A DNA stretch of 64,000 nucleotides from an uncultured Spartobacteria bacterium (GCA_903882875.1 CAIRYQ010000122.1:24373-88372), one strand, 5' to 3'. Positions 1-11,211 are shown, counted from the first letter of the stretch. Program-made: numbers and translations. The notes: generated by a model not told the origin, from the sequence alone.

Positions 1-477
1 GAGGCCGAACTTCGACATCACATACGCGGGCCCGGCCTTTGGCGACGCCGCCTTTCCCGCGTCGGAGATCACATTCACGATCGTCCCGCTGCCACGCGCG
101 CGCATCCCTGGCAGGAATGCCTGCACGCAGTAATACGCGCCATTGAGATTCGCATTCATCATGTCGTGAAAATCGCCGGACGACAGCACCTCCAGCGCAC
201 GCTTCGGGGCATTCGTCCCCGCCGCATTCACGAGCACCTCCACTTCGCCAAACTCCGCGAGCACGCGCTTCCCCATCGCCGCTACTAACGCCTCATCACC
301 GATGTCGCAAGGGCACACAAGCACCTTGCCGCCATGCTCGCCCGCGATGCCCGCCGTCTCCAGCAGCACGTTCTCGCGCCGCCCGACGAGCGCGACGCTC
401 CACCCCTGCGCCGCAAGCGCGACTGCCGTTGCACGACCCACGCCGCTGCCGGCGCCTGTGATGACTGCTGTTTTCAT
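1..477 (-). CDS. Short-chain dehydrogenase/reductase (partial, C-terminus outside window)
   Basis: The reading frame starts at the ATG whose complement is 475-477 and runs off the left edge, giving 159 residues. The N-terminus MKTAVITGAGSGVGRAT carries the Rossmann TGxxxGxG nucleotide-binding motif. CDI follows near residue 60, NAAG near 85, and a YxxxK active-site pair (YVMSK) sits at the visible end, so this is a classical SDR oxidoreductase using NAD(P)H. The substrate cannot be told. It lies 26 bp after the preceding minus-strand Gfo/Idh gene reads out, so both may share a transcript. Confidence 0.85.
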   Translation of the reverse strand, partial: MKTAVITGAGSGVGRATAVALAAQGWSVALVGRRENVLLETAGIAGEHGGKVLVCPCDIGDEALVAAMGKRVLAEFGEVEVLVNAAGTNAPKRALEVLSSGDFHDMMNANLNGAYYCVQAFLPGMRARGSGTIVNVISDAGKAASPKAGPAYVMSKFGL

Positions 478-503
478 AGAATGCTTTCTTTCGCGCAGAT
501 TGC

Positions 504-1580
504 TTAGACGAGGTCAATCCACTTTCCGCTCTCCGCCGATTCGAGCGCTGCATCCATCACACGGATCACATCCGCACCCTCGACGAAGCTCGGCACGCAA
601 GGGCGCTGCGAGCGGATCGCATCCACAAACTCGAACGCCTGATCGTAGCGGAACGCCACGAGCGGATCGCCCACGCCGGGATCGCGCGGTGAGCCGGGCC
701 ACGTCCAGAATTCGCGCGGCACGGCGAGCGGCGCGAGGCCGGGGCCGCCGACTTTTCCGAAGATGAGCTCGTTCCATTTTCCCGTCGTGAACTCGAACGT
801 CCCCTCGCTGCCGTTCAGCTCCACGTAGTCGAGCGAACGCCAGCCCTCGTTACGTCCGCTCGCGAGCTTCGAGCTTTCCATTACGCCGGTCGCGCCATTT
901 TGAAAATCCGCGAGGATCGCCACCCAATCCTCGGTGTCGTTCGGCAGTCCGCCTCGCATCGGTGTTAAGTTTTTAAAATTGGCGACAACCCGTTTCATCG
1001 GACCAACGAGATGCTGCGCGAAATTGATGCGGTGGCTGAGCATGTCGCCGAGTTCGCCGGTGCCCGCGAGCTTCTTCACCATACGCCAGCCGAGCGGGCG
1101 CGTGCCCCAGTCCTGCAGGCGGCACGAGCGGAAATGATACGGCTGCCCGAGGTCGCCGCGTTCGATGAGATGCCCGAGGTAGCGCATCGCCGGCACGAAG
1201 CGATACGTGAACGCCGTCATGTGCCGCACGCCCGCGCGATCCGCCGCCTCGGCCATGCCGCGTGCCTCCGGGTAATTCATCGCGATCGGTTTTTCACAAA
1301 GCACATGCTTGCCCGCCGCGATGGCCGCGAGCGCAATCGGCGCGTGTGTAAAATTCGGCGTCGCGATGATCACCGCATGCACGTCGTCGCGCTTCACGAT
1401 GTCCTCGTAATTCACCGAGCAGGTCTGCACGCCGGTTTGCTGACGCGCGGCTTCGAGCGTCGCGGGATTCGTGTCGCACAGCGCGGTCACTTTCACATCC
1501 CCGCACATCGCGAGTCCGGGAAGATGATTCTGCAAAGTGATGCCGCCAGTGCCGACGATTGCGAAATTCAGAGTGCTCAT
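504..1580 (-). CDS. Gfo/Idh/MocA family NAD(P)-dependent oxidoreductase
   Basis: The product is 358 residues, the usual family length. The N-terminal Rossmann fold begins MSTLNFAIVGTGG with a GTGGI nucleotide-binding loop. The conserved EKP motif (CEKPIAMNYPEA) lies near residue 95, and the C-terminal half forms the family's beta-sheet domain. These enzymes oxidise or reduce sugars, inositols or related alcohols, mostly in the cytosol. I chose the ATG at 1580 because the Rossmann strand starts at once; a longer frame up to 1712 adds 44 residues with no recognisable fold. It lies 50 bp beyond the uvrA stop. The substrate is unknown. Confidence 0.85.
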   Translation of the reverse strand: MSTLNFAIVGTGGITLQNHLPGLAMCGDVKVTALCDTNPATLEAARQQTGVQTCSVNYEDIVKRDDVHAVIIATPNFTHAPIALAAIAAGKHVLCEKPIAMNYPEARGMAEAADRAGVRHMTAFTYRFVPAMRYLGHLIERGDLGQPYHFRSCRLQDWGTRPLGWRMVKKLAGTGELGDMLSHRINFAQHLVGPMKRVVANFKNLTPMRGGLPNDTEDWVAILADFQNGATGVMESSKLASGRNEGWRSLDYVELNGSEGTFEFTTGKWNELIFGKVGGPGLAPLAVPREFWTWPGSPRDPGVGDPLVAFRYDQAFEFVDAIRSQRPCVPSFVEGADVIRVMDAALESAESGKWIDLV

Positions 1581-1630
1581 GGGCTGCGCAGAACAGCCGA
1601 GCGCCATACCCTGCGCAAGCGGGAACAACG

Positions 1631-4600
1631 CTACGCCGGCGGCAACACGCTGCGAAGGAACGGGCCGGTGCGGCTCACCTTGTGCGCGGCGATCTCCTCC
1701 GGTGTCCCGCACGCGACGACTTCTCCACCCGCCGCACCAGCCTCGGGGCCGATGTCCACGACGTAGTCGGCGTCCGCGATGAGCGAAAGATTGTGCTCGA
1801 TGACGAGCACCGTCGCACCGTCGTCCACGAGCCGATGCAGCACTTTCAGCAACTCGGCGACATCCGCCATGTGCAGACCGATCGTAGGTTCTTCGAGAAG
1901 GTAGAGCGTGCTCTTCGGCTCGCGCTGGCGACGCAGGCGTGAGTTCGCATCACGCGCGACGCCCTGCACAAGTTCGGCGACGAGTTTGAGTCGTTGCGCC
2001 TCGCCGCCGCTGAGCGTCGGGCTGGGCTGGCCGAGGCGAATGTAGCCGAGGCCGGTGTCGCACAGCAGCGCGAGCGGGCGGTGGATTTTTGGAGCGGCCT
2101 TGAAAAATTCCGCAGCCTCCGCAAGCGACATCTCCATCACGTCGCCGATGCTCTTGTCATTGTAGAGCGCTTCGAGCGTCGCGGGGTTGAAACGCTTCCC
2201 GTGGCAATCCGTGCAAGGCTGGTAACTCGTCGGGAGGAACGCCATCTCCATGCGGATGACGCCCTGCCCGCTGCACGTCTCGCAGCGGCCGCCCTCGGTG
2301 TTGAAAGAAAAGCGCGACGCCGTGTAGCCGCGCATCCGCGAAGTCGGGAGCTGCGCAAAGAGCGCGCGGATTTCATTGAACACGCCGAGATACGTCGCAG
2401 GCGTGGAGCGCGAAGTCTTGCCGATGGGTGACTGATCCACCTCGTGAACGGCCTCGATGAATTCAATGCCGAGCAGCTTCACCGCTTCTGCGTTCTTTGC
2501 CGGTTTTTTCTTCAGCGCGTTTTCGACCGTTGGCTTCAAGACGCCGCGCATGAGCGTGCTTTTTCCACTTCCGCTGATGCCCGTGATGACGCTCAGCCTG
2601 CTGATGGGAAAGCGCACATCCACGTTCTTCAGATTGTTCGTCCGAGCACCGTGGAGTTCGAGCCAATGTCCGCCTTCGAGCGAGCGCCGAGCGCCGCGCG
2701 TGGGATGCTGGAGCGGATGCCGCAAGTATTTTCCCGTCGCGCTGCGCTCACACGCGGCGATGTCGTCGAGCGATCCGATCGCGCAGACTTCGCCGCCGTG
2801 CACACCGGCGAGCGGGCCGAGATCCACGACGGTGTCCGCGCGGCGCATCGTCTCCTCGTCGTGCTCGACGACCACGAGCGAGTTTCCTTTTCCGCGCAGC
2901 GCGATGAGCGTGTCGAGCAATGCGTCGTTATCGCGCGGATGCAGGCCGATGGTCGGCTCGTCGAGGACGTAAAGCACGCCGCGAAGATTGCTGCCAAGCT
3001 GCGCGGCGAGGCGGATGCGCTGGCTCTCGCCGCCGCTGAGCGTCTTCGCGCTGCGGTCGAGCGAGAGGTAATCGAGGCCGACCTTTCCCATGAACGTGAG
3101 CCGCTGGATGATCTCCGGCACGATGTCCTGCGAGATGGGCTTTTCCTGCGGGCCAAAGCGGAGCTTCTCCGCAACTGCGAGCGCTTCGCGCACTGGCAGT
3201 GCGGCGTATTCGCCGATCGTGCGACCTTTCAATTTCACCGCGCGAGCCTGCGGATTCAGCCGCGCGCCTGCGCACGACGGGCATGGCACCGCCTCGCCTT
3301 CCTCCAGCGATTCGCCCTGTCGCTCAATATCGAGTTCCTGTTCGAGCGCAGTCTCCAATCGCGGATTCACGTAATGCTTCCACACCTCGCCGAAACCACG
3401 GCACTCCGCGCACCAGCCGTGCGGCGAGTTGAACGAGAACAGCCGCGGATCGAGTTCCTCAAATGAAAGCCCGCAATCTGGGCACGCCTGCTCGGTGCTG
3501 AGAATGGTGCCGCGCTTGTTTGCATCGAGCACGCGGATGGTGCCGCGCCCGATCTTGAGCGCGCTCTTCACCAGCTCCGCGAGCCTACGACGCCGCGGGC
3601 CGCGCGTGTCGGCGGGCGTGCGTTCGCCGACGAGCACCTCGATCGTGTGTTCACGGAATCGCTCCAGCTTCGTGAACTCGTCCACGCGCACGAGTCGGCC
3701 ATCCACGAGCAGCGTCTCGAAACCCTGTCGCCTCGCCCATTTCGCGATGTCGGTGTGGAAGCCTTTGCGCGCTTTCACGAGCGTCGCGAACACGCGCACG
3801 CGACCCTTTTTCGCAAACGCCTCGACGCGACGCGTGACGGCGGCGGCAGTCTGCGACTCGACCGCGCAGCCGCAGTCCGGGCAGTGCTGCACGCCGAGCT
3901 TTGAGAAAAGCAGCCGCAGAAAATGATAGACCTCGGTGACCGTCGCGACGGTGGACTTTCCGCCGCCGCGAGTGACGCGCTGCTCGATGGCCACGCTCGG
4001 CGGAAGGCCCGTGATGCGATCCACGTCGGGCTTTTCGAGTTGCTGGATGAACTGCCGCGCGTAGGGCGACATCACGTCGAGAAAACGGCGCTGGCCCTCG
4101 GCGAAAAGAAGATCGAATGCCAGCGTGCTCTTCCCCGATCCGCTGAGGCCGGTGATGACGACGAGCTGATCGCGCGGGATGGAAAGCGTGATGTTCTTCA
4201 GATTGTGCTCACGCGCGCCGTAGATGCCGATGGCGGAGGCAGGCATTGCGCCTTGGAGTGCGGCGGCAACGACACCTCCTTCGGATGCGCCGTGTGCATA
4301 CGGAAATTCTTCGGCGACACGCGCGGTTTGTTCATCGTCCCCCACCGCGTCGCTCCGCTCCTGCCAAGGCGGCGTCGCGCTGTCACCCGCCGCCGCACTC
4401 CAAGGTCGCGCATCGTGCGTCCCGCGCAAAACATCACGCAGGTAGCGCCCAGTGTGCGATTCCTCGACGGTCGCGACTTCCTCCGGCGTTCCCTTCGCGA
4501 CGAGCAGACCGCCATCGTTTCCCGCCTCGGGACCGAGGTCCATGACATAGTCAGCGCATTTGATAACTTCGAGATTGTGCTCGATGACGAGAAGCGAGTT

Positions 4601-7378
4601 CCCCTGCTCCACCAGCCGATCGAAAACTTTCACAAGCATCGCCACGTCATCGAAGTGCAGGCCCGTCGTCGGCTCGTCGAGAATCAGCAGCGCATTCGCG
4701 GAGTCCTGCTGCGTCAGTCGCTCGACGAGTTTCAGCCGCTGGCTCTCGCCGCCGCTGAGCACGTTCAGCGGCTGGCCGAGGCGGATGTAGCCGAGGCCGA
4801 CTTCCTCCAGCACTCGCAACGGTGCAGCGACGCGCTTCGCACCGCGCTTCTCAAAAAATTTCACAGCCTCGGTGACGGTGAGTTCCAGCACATCGTGGAT
4901 GTTCTTTCCCTCGACACGAATCTTCAGCACGTGCGGCTGGTAGCGTCGGCCCTCGCATTCGGGGCAGCGCACGAAGACGTCGCTGAGAAATTGCATCTCG
5001 ATCTTTTCAAAGCCGCTGCCGCCACAACGCTCGCAACGCCCCGCGCCGCCATTGAAGGAAAACGCGCTGGCGCTGAGTCCCTCGCGCAGCGCCTCGTCGG
5101 TCATGGCAAACATCTCGCGGATGTCGTCGAAGATGCCGAGATAAAGTGCGGTTGTGGATTTCGGCGTGCGCGCGAGCTGCGACTGATCTACGAGGATGAC
5201 CTGCGAAATCTGCCGCGCACCGACGAGCTTCTTCAGCGCGCCCGCCTGATTCCCGCTCGCGATGCCTTTTGCGTTCAGCAAGTTTTCGTAGAGGACGCTG
5301 TGGACGAGCGTGCTCTTGCCCGAGCCGCTGACGCCGGTGACGCACGCGAATACACCGAGCGGAATCTCGACGGTGAGATTCCGGAGGTTGTGCTCGCGCG
5401 CGCCTTCGATGCGGAGCCATGCGGCGGGTTTGCGACGCGTGACGGGGATGGGGATGGATTTTTCGCCAGTGAGATAGGCGCGGGTCAATGATGACTGGCT
5501 TTGTTTGCCCGAGGCCGACTTTGCACGAGGCGCATTGCTCATCATTCCTTCCGCCGGACCTGCGAACACCAACTCGCCGCCGCTCTCACCACGGCCGGGG
5601 CCGAGTTCGATGAGATGATCTGCGGCGCGCATGACGGCTTCCTCGTGCTCGACGACGAGCAGCGTGTTGCCTTTGTCGCGCAGCGATTTCATCACGCGGA
5701 TGAGTCGTCCGGTGTCGCGCGGATGCAGGCCGATGCTCGGTTCGTCGAGGACGAAGAGCGTGTTCACGAGCGATGCGCCGAGGCAGGTGGTGAGGTTCAC
5801 GCGCTCGACTTCGCCGCCGCTGAGCGTGCGCGTGGGACGGTCGAGCGAGAGGTAGCCGAGGCCGACTTCGAGCAGGAAGCCGAGGCGCGAGCGGACTTCA
5901 CCGAGGAGCATGTCGGTGGTGCTGTCCAATGACGGAGCATCATTTCTGATTTCGTCCGAACTGCGCGCCTTCGTTTCAATCGCAGGAGAAAAATCAACCC
6001 GCCTCCTGCCGTCCGCGGCTACGAGGAGATCGCTCATTTCTCCGAGCGGCATCGCTTGCAGTTCTGGCAGCGTCTTTCCGGCGAAACGATAATTGAGCGT
6101 TGCGGGCTGGTAGCGGCCGCCGCGGCAGTCGGGGCACACGGAATAGTTGCGATAGCGGCTGAGCAGCACGCGGACGTGCATTTTGTATGCCTTGCTTTCG
6201 AGCCAGCGAAAGAATCCGCGCACGCCATACCACAGACCTTCCTTCCACAGTTCCTCGCCATCGCGCCGTTGCGAAGCACTGCACCGGGAGTCTTCGCCTT
6301 CGAGCACCCATTCCTGATCGCTCTCGGGCATTTCGGAAAACGGCACGCGCACGTCCACAGCCTTCGCCTTTGCACAACGCAAGAGATCGCGCTGGCAGTC
6401 GGCTCCGCTCTCTGTCTGGAATGGTTTCACGCAGCCGTCGGCAATGCTCAGCGAGTGATCGGGAATCGCGCGTTGCAGATCGATCGCGATGGTGCGCCCG
6501 AAGCCTCGGCACGTCGGGCACGCGCCGAGAGGGTGATTGAAACTGAACAGCCCCGGCGACGGCGGAACGATGTCCACATCGCAATGCGCGCAGTGCCAAC
6601 CCGTGCTGTACGGATGCCGGAATCCCGTGTCGGGATGCCGCACCGCGAGCTTGCCGCTGCCGAGCCGGAGCGCGTGTTCGATGGCCTCGGCGAGACGCGT
6701 GCGGCCTTCCTCGGAAATGGCCACGCGATCCTGGATCACCTCGACGATCACCGGCAGACGCTTCGCCTGCGGCGGTTCGTCGGTGCGCAAAATTTCACTG
6801 TCGAGCCACACGCGCAGATAACCCTGCTGCTGGAGGAACGAGAAAAAATCCGCCGGCTTTGTCCCCGCAGGCGCGGGCACGCCGAACGTCACGAGCACCG
6901 TCTCGCCGCCGTGCTGCGCGAAGACATGCTCGACGATGCTCTTCGCCGACTCGGGCCGGATTTCCTGCGCGCACTCCGGACACCGCGCCGTCGCGATGCG
7001 CGGGAAGAGCAGTTTCAGGTAGTCGTTGATCTCCGTCATCGTGCCGACTGTCGAGCGCGTGCTCTTCACGTTGTTCGTCTGCTCGATGGCGATGGCCGGC
7101 GGGATGCCGCGGATCTCGTCCACGCGCGGCTTGTCCATGCGATCTAAGAACTGCCGCGTGTACGGGCTGAACGTCTCGACGTAGCGCCGCTGCCCCTCGG
7201 CGTAAATCGTGTCGAATGCGAGTGACGACTTGCCGCTGCCACTCGGGCCGGTGACGACGATCAATTTTCCCAGTGGCAGATCGAGATCGAAGCCCTTGAG
7301 ATTATTCTGCCGCGCCCCGCGCACCTCGATGCAGGAATGACTCGGAACCACGGTGAGTGCTGGGCGTTTTTTGGGCAT
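1631..7378 (-). CDS. uvrA: Tandem-duplicated UvrA, excinuclease ABC subunit A (about 1915 aa)
   Basis: UvrA is the ATP-dependent damage sensor of nucleotide excision repair and is usually about 950 residues. This one is twice that and holds two full UvrA units, with four ABC ATPase sites: Walker A loops (GxSGSGKSS/T) near residues 40, 684, 1080 and 1602, and LSGGE signatures near 519, 873, 1446 and 1788. Zinc-finger CxxC pairs occur in every unit (for example CPTCRGFG, CERCGGSG, CAECRGFG, CETCSGQG). Walker B reads LDEP in sites 1-3 but LLEEPTIG in site 4, an Asp to Glu change. About 30 residues near 450-490 look inserted and include a dispersed 24-bp word. The start at 7378 (MPKKRPAL) precedes the first conserved strand; the frame is open to 7453. 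Large UvrA versions are known in some phyla. Confidence 0.9.
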   Translation of the reverse strand: MPKKRPALTVVPSHSCIEVRGARQNNLKGFDLDLPLGKLIVVTGPSGSGKSSLAFDTIYAEGQRRYVETFSPYTRQFLDRMDKPRVDEIRGIPPAIAIEQTNNVKSTRSTVGTMTEINDYLKLLFPRIATARCPECAQEIRPESAKSIVEHVFAQHGGETVLVTFGVPAPAGTKPADFFSFLQQQGYLRVWLDSEILRTDEPPQAKRLPVIVEVIQDRVAISEEGRTRLAEAIEHALRLGSGKLAVRHPDTGFRHPYSTGWHCAHCDVDIVPPSPGLFSFNHPLGACPTCRGFGRTIAIDLQRAIPDHSLSIADGCVKPFQTESGADCQRDLLRCAKAKAVDVRVPFSEMPESDQEWVLEGEDSRCSASQRRDGEELWKEGLWYGVRGFFRWLESKAYKMHVRVLLSRYRNYSVCPDCRGGRYQPATLNYRFAGKTLPELQAMPLGEMSDLLVAADGRRRVDFSPAIETKARSSDEIRNDAPSLDSTTDMLLGEVRSRLGFLLEVGLGYLSLDRPTRTLSGGEVERVNLTTCLGASLVNTLFVLDEPSIGLHPRDTGRLIRVMKSLRDKGNTLLVVEHEEAVMRAADHLIELGPGRGESGGELVFAGPAEGMMSNAPRAKSASGKQSQSSLTRAYLTGEKSIPIPVTRRKPAAWLRIEGAREHNLRNLTVEIPLGVFACVTGVSGSGKSTLVHSVLYENLLNAKGIASGNQAGALKKLVGARQISQVILVDQSQLARTPKSTTALYLGIFDDIREMFAMTDEALREGLSASAFSFNGGAGRCERCGGSGFEKIEMQFLSDVFVRCPECEGRRYQPHVLKIRVEGKNIHDVLELTVTEAVKFFEKRGAKRVAAPLRVLEEVGLGYIRLGQPLNVLSGGESQRLKLVERLTQQDSANALLILDEPTTGLHFDDVAMLVKVFDRLVEQGNSLLVIEHNLEVIKCADYVMDLGPEAGNDGGLLVAKGTPEEVATVEESHTGRYLRDVLRGTHDARPWSAAAGDSATPPWQERSDAVGDDEQTARVAEEFPYAHGASEGGVVAAALQGAMPASAIGIYGAREHNLKNITLSIPRDQLVVITGLSGSGKSTLAFDLLFAEGQRRFLDVMSPYARQFIQQLEKPDVDRITGLPPSVAIEQRVTRGGGKSTVATVTEVYHFLRLLFSKLGVQHCPDCGCAVESQTAAAVTRRVEAFAKKGRVRVFATLVKARKGFHTDIAKWARRQGFETLLVDGRLVRVDEFTKLERFREHTIEVLVGERTPADTRGPRRRRLAELVKSALKIGRGTIRVLDANKRGTILSTEQACPDCGLSFEELDPRLFSFNSPHGWCAECRGFGEVWKHYVNPRLETALEQELDIERQGESLEEGEAVPCPSCAGARLNPQARAVKLKGRTIGEYAALPVREALAVAEKLRFGPQEKPISQDIVPEIIQRLTFMGKVGLDYLSLDRSAKTLSGGESQRIRLAAQLGSNLRGVLYVLDEPTIGLHPRDNDALLDTLIALRGKGNSLVVVEHDEETMRRADTVVDLGPLAGVHGGEVCAIGSLDDIAACERSATGKYLRHPLQHPTRGARRSLEGGHWLELHGARTNNLKNVDVRFPISRLSVITGISGSGKSTLMRGVLKPTVENALKKKPAKNAEAVKLLGIEFIEAVHEVDQSPIGKTSRSTPATYLGVFNEIRALFAQLPTSRMRGYTASRFSFNTEGGRCETCSGQGVIRMEMAFLPTSYQPCTDCHGKRFNPATLEALYNDKSIGDVMEMSLAEAAEFFKAAPKIHRPLALLCDTGLGYIRLGQPSPTLSGGEAQRLKLVAELVQGVARDANSRLRRQREPKSTLYLLEEPTIGLHMADVAELLKVLHRLVDDGATVLVIEHNLSLIADADYVVDIGPEAGAAGGEVVACGTPEEIAAHKVSRTGPFLRSVLPPA

Positions 7379-9051
<1,673 letters not shown>

Positions 9052-9390
9052 GTGAAGGACGCCGCCTCACACTTCAGACCCGCCCGACCGGAGCGATTCC
9101 TATCCCGGCTCAACAAGATTCTCCTCGCGCTCATCGTCGCGACGGCGGTGATCCCGCTCACCAACCGCGCACTGCCGGGACGCAGCGAGAAGGCGGCGCA
9201 GGACAAAATGATCGCAGATGCAGAGGCAGAACTCGCAGATGCCAACATGATCAAGGATCGCCTGACGCGTGAGGTGACGCTGCTGGCGAATGACGGCGAA
9301 TATCTCGGCCTTTTTGCGCGCGACAAGGTGGACCGGGGCTACATGAAGCCAGGGGAAACGATCTTCCGCATCGTGCCGAAGCAGCAGTAG
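9052..9390 (+). CDS. Septum formation initiator, FtsB/DivIC family
   Basis: A 112-residue bitopic membrane protein: a short basic N-terminus, one transmembrane helix at about residues 22-40 (ILLALIVATAVIPL), then a coiled coil rich in Ala, Glu, Lys and Leu (about 45-75) and a small C-terminal domain with EYLGLFARDKVDRGYMKPGE, typical of FtsB/DivIC. Such proteins link FtsL and FtsQ in the divisome and help activate septal wall synthesis. The start is GTG directly after the eno TAA, so it is probably translated by coupling. Eno-ftsB adjacency is also known in Proteobacteria, which supports the call. Confidence 0.8.
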   Translation: MKDAASHFRPARPERFLSRLNKILLALIVATAVIPLTNRALPGRSEKAAQDKMIADAEAELADANMIKDRLTREVTLLANDGEYLGLFARDKVDRGYMKPGETIFRIVPKQQ

Positions 9391-9415
9391 CAGTAGTCCG
9401 CAAGTCCTGCTCCTT

Positions 9416-10021
9416 TCACTGGATTATCTTCGCAAGCTCCGCGATGCAATCCGCCATTACCCCTGCAGCCGGGCGCGACGCATCCACGCGGCGGATGAAC
9501 GGACGCTCCAGACCGAGAAAAATTTTCCGAACCGCGCGAAGCTGCCCTGCCTCCTCAAATGTGTTCGGCGCATCGCCCCGCGCGCGGATGCGTGCGAGCC
9601 CGCCGTGCGGATCAAAGTCGAGCAGCAGCACGAGGTCGGGCCGCGGGGCAAATCGCTCGTTCATTTCCAAGATCGCCGTCGGATCCGCGCCGCGCGCTCC
9701 CTGGTATGCGGCGGTGGAAAGGTAATAGCGATCGAGCAGCACGACCTTTCCGGCGGCGAGCGACGGGCGGATGATCTGCTCCACATGCTCGGCGCGATCT
9801 TTCAGGAAAAGCGCGAGTTCCTCGTCGAGTGTGAGCCGCCCTTCGGTCATGCTGCGGCGCAGTTTCATGCCCCACGGGCCGCGCGTCGGCTCGCTTCCCG
9901 TCACGCTTGCGAGGCCGCGCTGCGCGCAATGCTCCGCGAGCGCGCGCACGACGGTGCTTTTGCCCGCGCCGTCAATTCCCTCGACGACAACGAGCCAACC
10001 GGGAGCATTCGGGCGCGACAT
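9416..10021 (-). CDS. tmk: Thymidylate kinase (dTMP kinase)
   Basis: Phosphorylates dTMP to dTDP with ATP in the cytosol, for DNA synthesis. The 201-residue length fits the family. The P-loop VVEGIDGAGKST comes at residues 11-22, the DRYYLSTAAYQGARG motif (DRY class) near 95-110, and a basic lid region with RARGDA near 150. I start at ATG 10021 (MSRPNAPGW); an in-frame ATG seven codons earlier (MQPTPRA) is also possible, and the frame extends to 10171 without homology. It converges on the division gene with only 25 bp between, where I see no terminator. Confidence 0.9.
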   Translation of the reverse strand: MSRPNAPGWLVVVEGIDGAGKSTVVRALAEHCAQRGLASVTGSEPTRGPWGMKLRRSMTEGRLTLDEELALFLKDRAEHVEQIIRPSLAAGKVVLLDRYYLSTAAYQGARGADPTAILEMNERFAPRPDLVLLLDFDPHGGLARIRARGDAPNTFEEAGQLRAVRKIFLGLERPFIRRVDASRPAAGVMADCIAELAKIIQ

Positions 10022-10176
10022 GGCGCGCGGTGTAGGCTGCATGTCCAGTCGCGTCACGCGAAATAAACGTGTGCATCCGCTCGCGATTTTGCAGCGAAAA
10101 GACCGGTTGCCGATCGGTGCATCACGCACTAAAAACGGCTCCCCATTTTCAACGACAAACCAAACACCCACACACC

Positions 10177-10656
10177 ATGCCCATCGCAGTCGGAACCAAA
10201 GCCCCGGATTTCACCCTCAAATCGAAGGACGCCAACGGCCTCAAGGACGTGACTCTCTCCGCGAATTTCGGAAAGAAGACCACGGTCGTTCTTTTCTTCC
10301 CGCTCGCGTTCACGGGCGTGTGCACGCAGGAATTTTGTGACATCACGCAGGGCATCAGCAGCTATGCGGACATCGGCGCGGATGTGATCGGAGTGAGCGT
10401 GGACAGCCCGTTCGCGCAGGAGGCGTGGGCGCAGAAGGAGAAGATCACGGTGACGCTCGTGAGCGATCTGAACAAGGCGGTGACGAAAGCGTATGCCGTC
10501 GAATTCCCCGGCCTCGCGGGCATCGGCGACACGAGTGCGCGCGCGGCGTTCGTCGTGGATAAGGACGGAGTCGTGCAGTATGCCGAGCAGACCCCGACGC
10601 CGAAGGATCTGCCGAACTTCGCGGCGATCAAAGCGAAGCTCGCGGAACTCAAGTAA
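10177..10656 (+). CDS. Peroxiredoxin, AhpE-like (thioredoxin fold)
   Basis: Reduces hydrogen peroxide and organic peroxides with a reactive cysteine. The 159-residue protein begins MPIAVGTKAPDFTLKSKD; the strand FFPLAFTGVCTQEFCDI near residues 40-56 carries the peroxidatic Cys in TGVC, preceded by the P-x3-T/S-x2-C pattern of all peroxiredoxins. This layout (PLAFTGVC) is closest to the AhpE type. A second Cys lies five residues later, so a 2-Cys mechanism is possible. The start is the ATG at 10177 with an A-rich leader; earlier in-frame codons add non-homologous residues. A rho-independent terminator ends the gene. Confidence 0.9.
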   Translation: MPIAVGTKAPDFTLKSKDANGLKDVTLSANFGKKTTVVLFFPLAFTGVCTQEFCDITQGISSYADIGADVIGVSVDSPFAQEAWAQKEKITVTLVSDLNKAVTKAYAVEFPGLAGIGDTSARAAFVVDKDGVVQYAEQTPTPKDLPNFAAIKAKLAELK

Positions 10657-10673
10657 CGCGCAGAACTTTTCAC

Positions 10674-10710
10674 GGGGCCTGTCCGCAAACGGGCAGGCCC
10701 CTTTTGTTTT
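10674..10710 (+). terminator. Rho-independent terminator after the AhpE-like gene
   Basis: GGGGCCTGTCC at 10674-10684 pairs with GGGCAGGCCCC at 10691-10701 (one mismatch) around a 6-nt loop, followed by TTTTGTTTT. It begins 17 bp after the stop codon and separates the two peroxiredoxin genes. Confidence 0.9.
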
Positions 10711-10730
10711 CCATTTTTCAAAAGCAAACC

Positions 10731-11204
10731 ATGAGCAAGGAACTTACAGCAGGTGACAGGGCCCCGGCATTTTCGGCGACAGCCGTCGGCGGCAAATTCG
10801 GCGATGGCGCGCAGGTGTCGCTCTCGGACTTCAAGGGGCAGACGGTGGTGCTCTACTTTTACCCGAAGGACGACACGCCCGGCTGCACCACGCAGGCGTG
10901 CGCGCTGCGCGACGAATGGGCGGAGTTCGGCGGCAAGGCGGTGATCTTTGGCGTGAGCCCCGACTCGGCGAAGAGCCATGCGAAATTCATCACGAAACAC
11001 TCGCTCCCCTTCCCGCTGCTCGCGGACGATTCGAAGAAAATCGTCGGCGACTACGGTGTGTGGGTGGAGAAAAGCATGTATGGGAAAAAATACATGGGCA
11101 CCGAGCGCTCGACCTTCGTGATCGGCGGCGACGGAAAACTGAAGGCCGTGCTGCGCAAGGTGAAGCCCGCCGAGCACAACGCGCTGCTGAAGGCGGCGCT
11201 CTGA
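10731..11204 (+). CDS. bcp: Thioredoxin-dependent peroxiredoxin, Bcp/PrxQ family
   Basis: A 157-residue peroxidase for hydrogen peroxide and alkyl hydroperoxides. YFYPKDDTPGCTTQACALRDEW near residues 40-60 has the peroxidatic Cys in PGCT and the resolving Cys five residues later, which defines the PrxQ/Bcp class. The TERSTFVIGGDGKL strand near 122-137 fits the C-terminal part of the fold. The ATG at 10731 (MSKELTAGDRAP) is chosen because the fold starts there and it follows the upstream terminator. The next gene begins only 7 bp after its stop, so the two are probably co-transcribed. Confidence 0.92.
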   Translation: MSKELTAGDRAPAFSATAVGGKFGDGAQVSLSDFKGQTVVLYFYPKDDTPGCTTQACALRDEWAEFGGKAVIFGVSPDSAKSHAKFITKHSLPFPLLADDSKKIVGDYGVWVEKSMYGKKYMGTERSTFVIGGDGKLKAVLRKVKPAEHNALLKAAL

Positions 11205-11211
11205 GCGCGGC

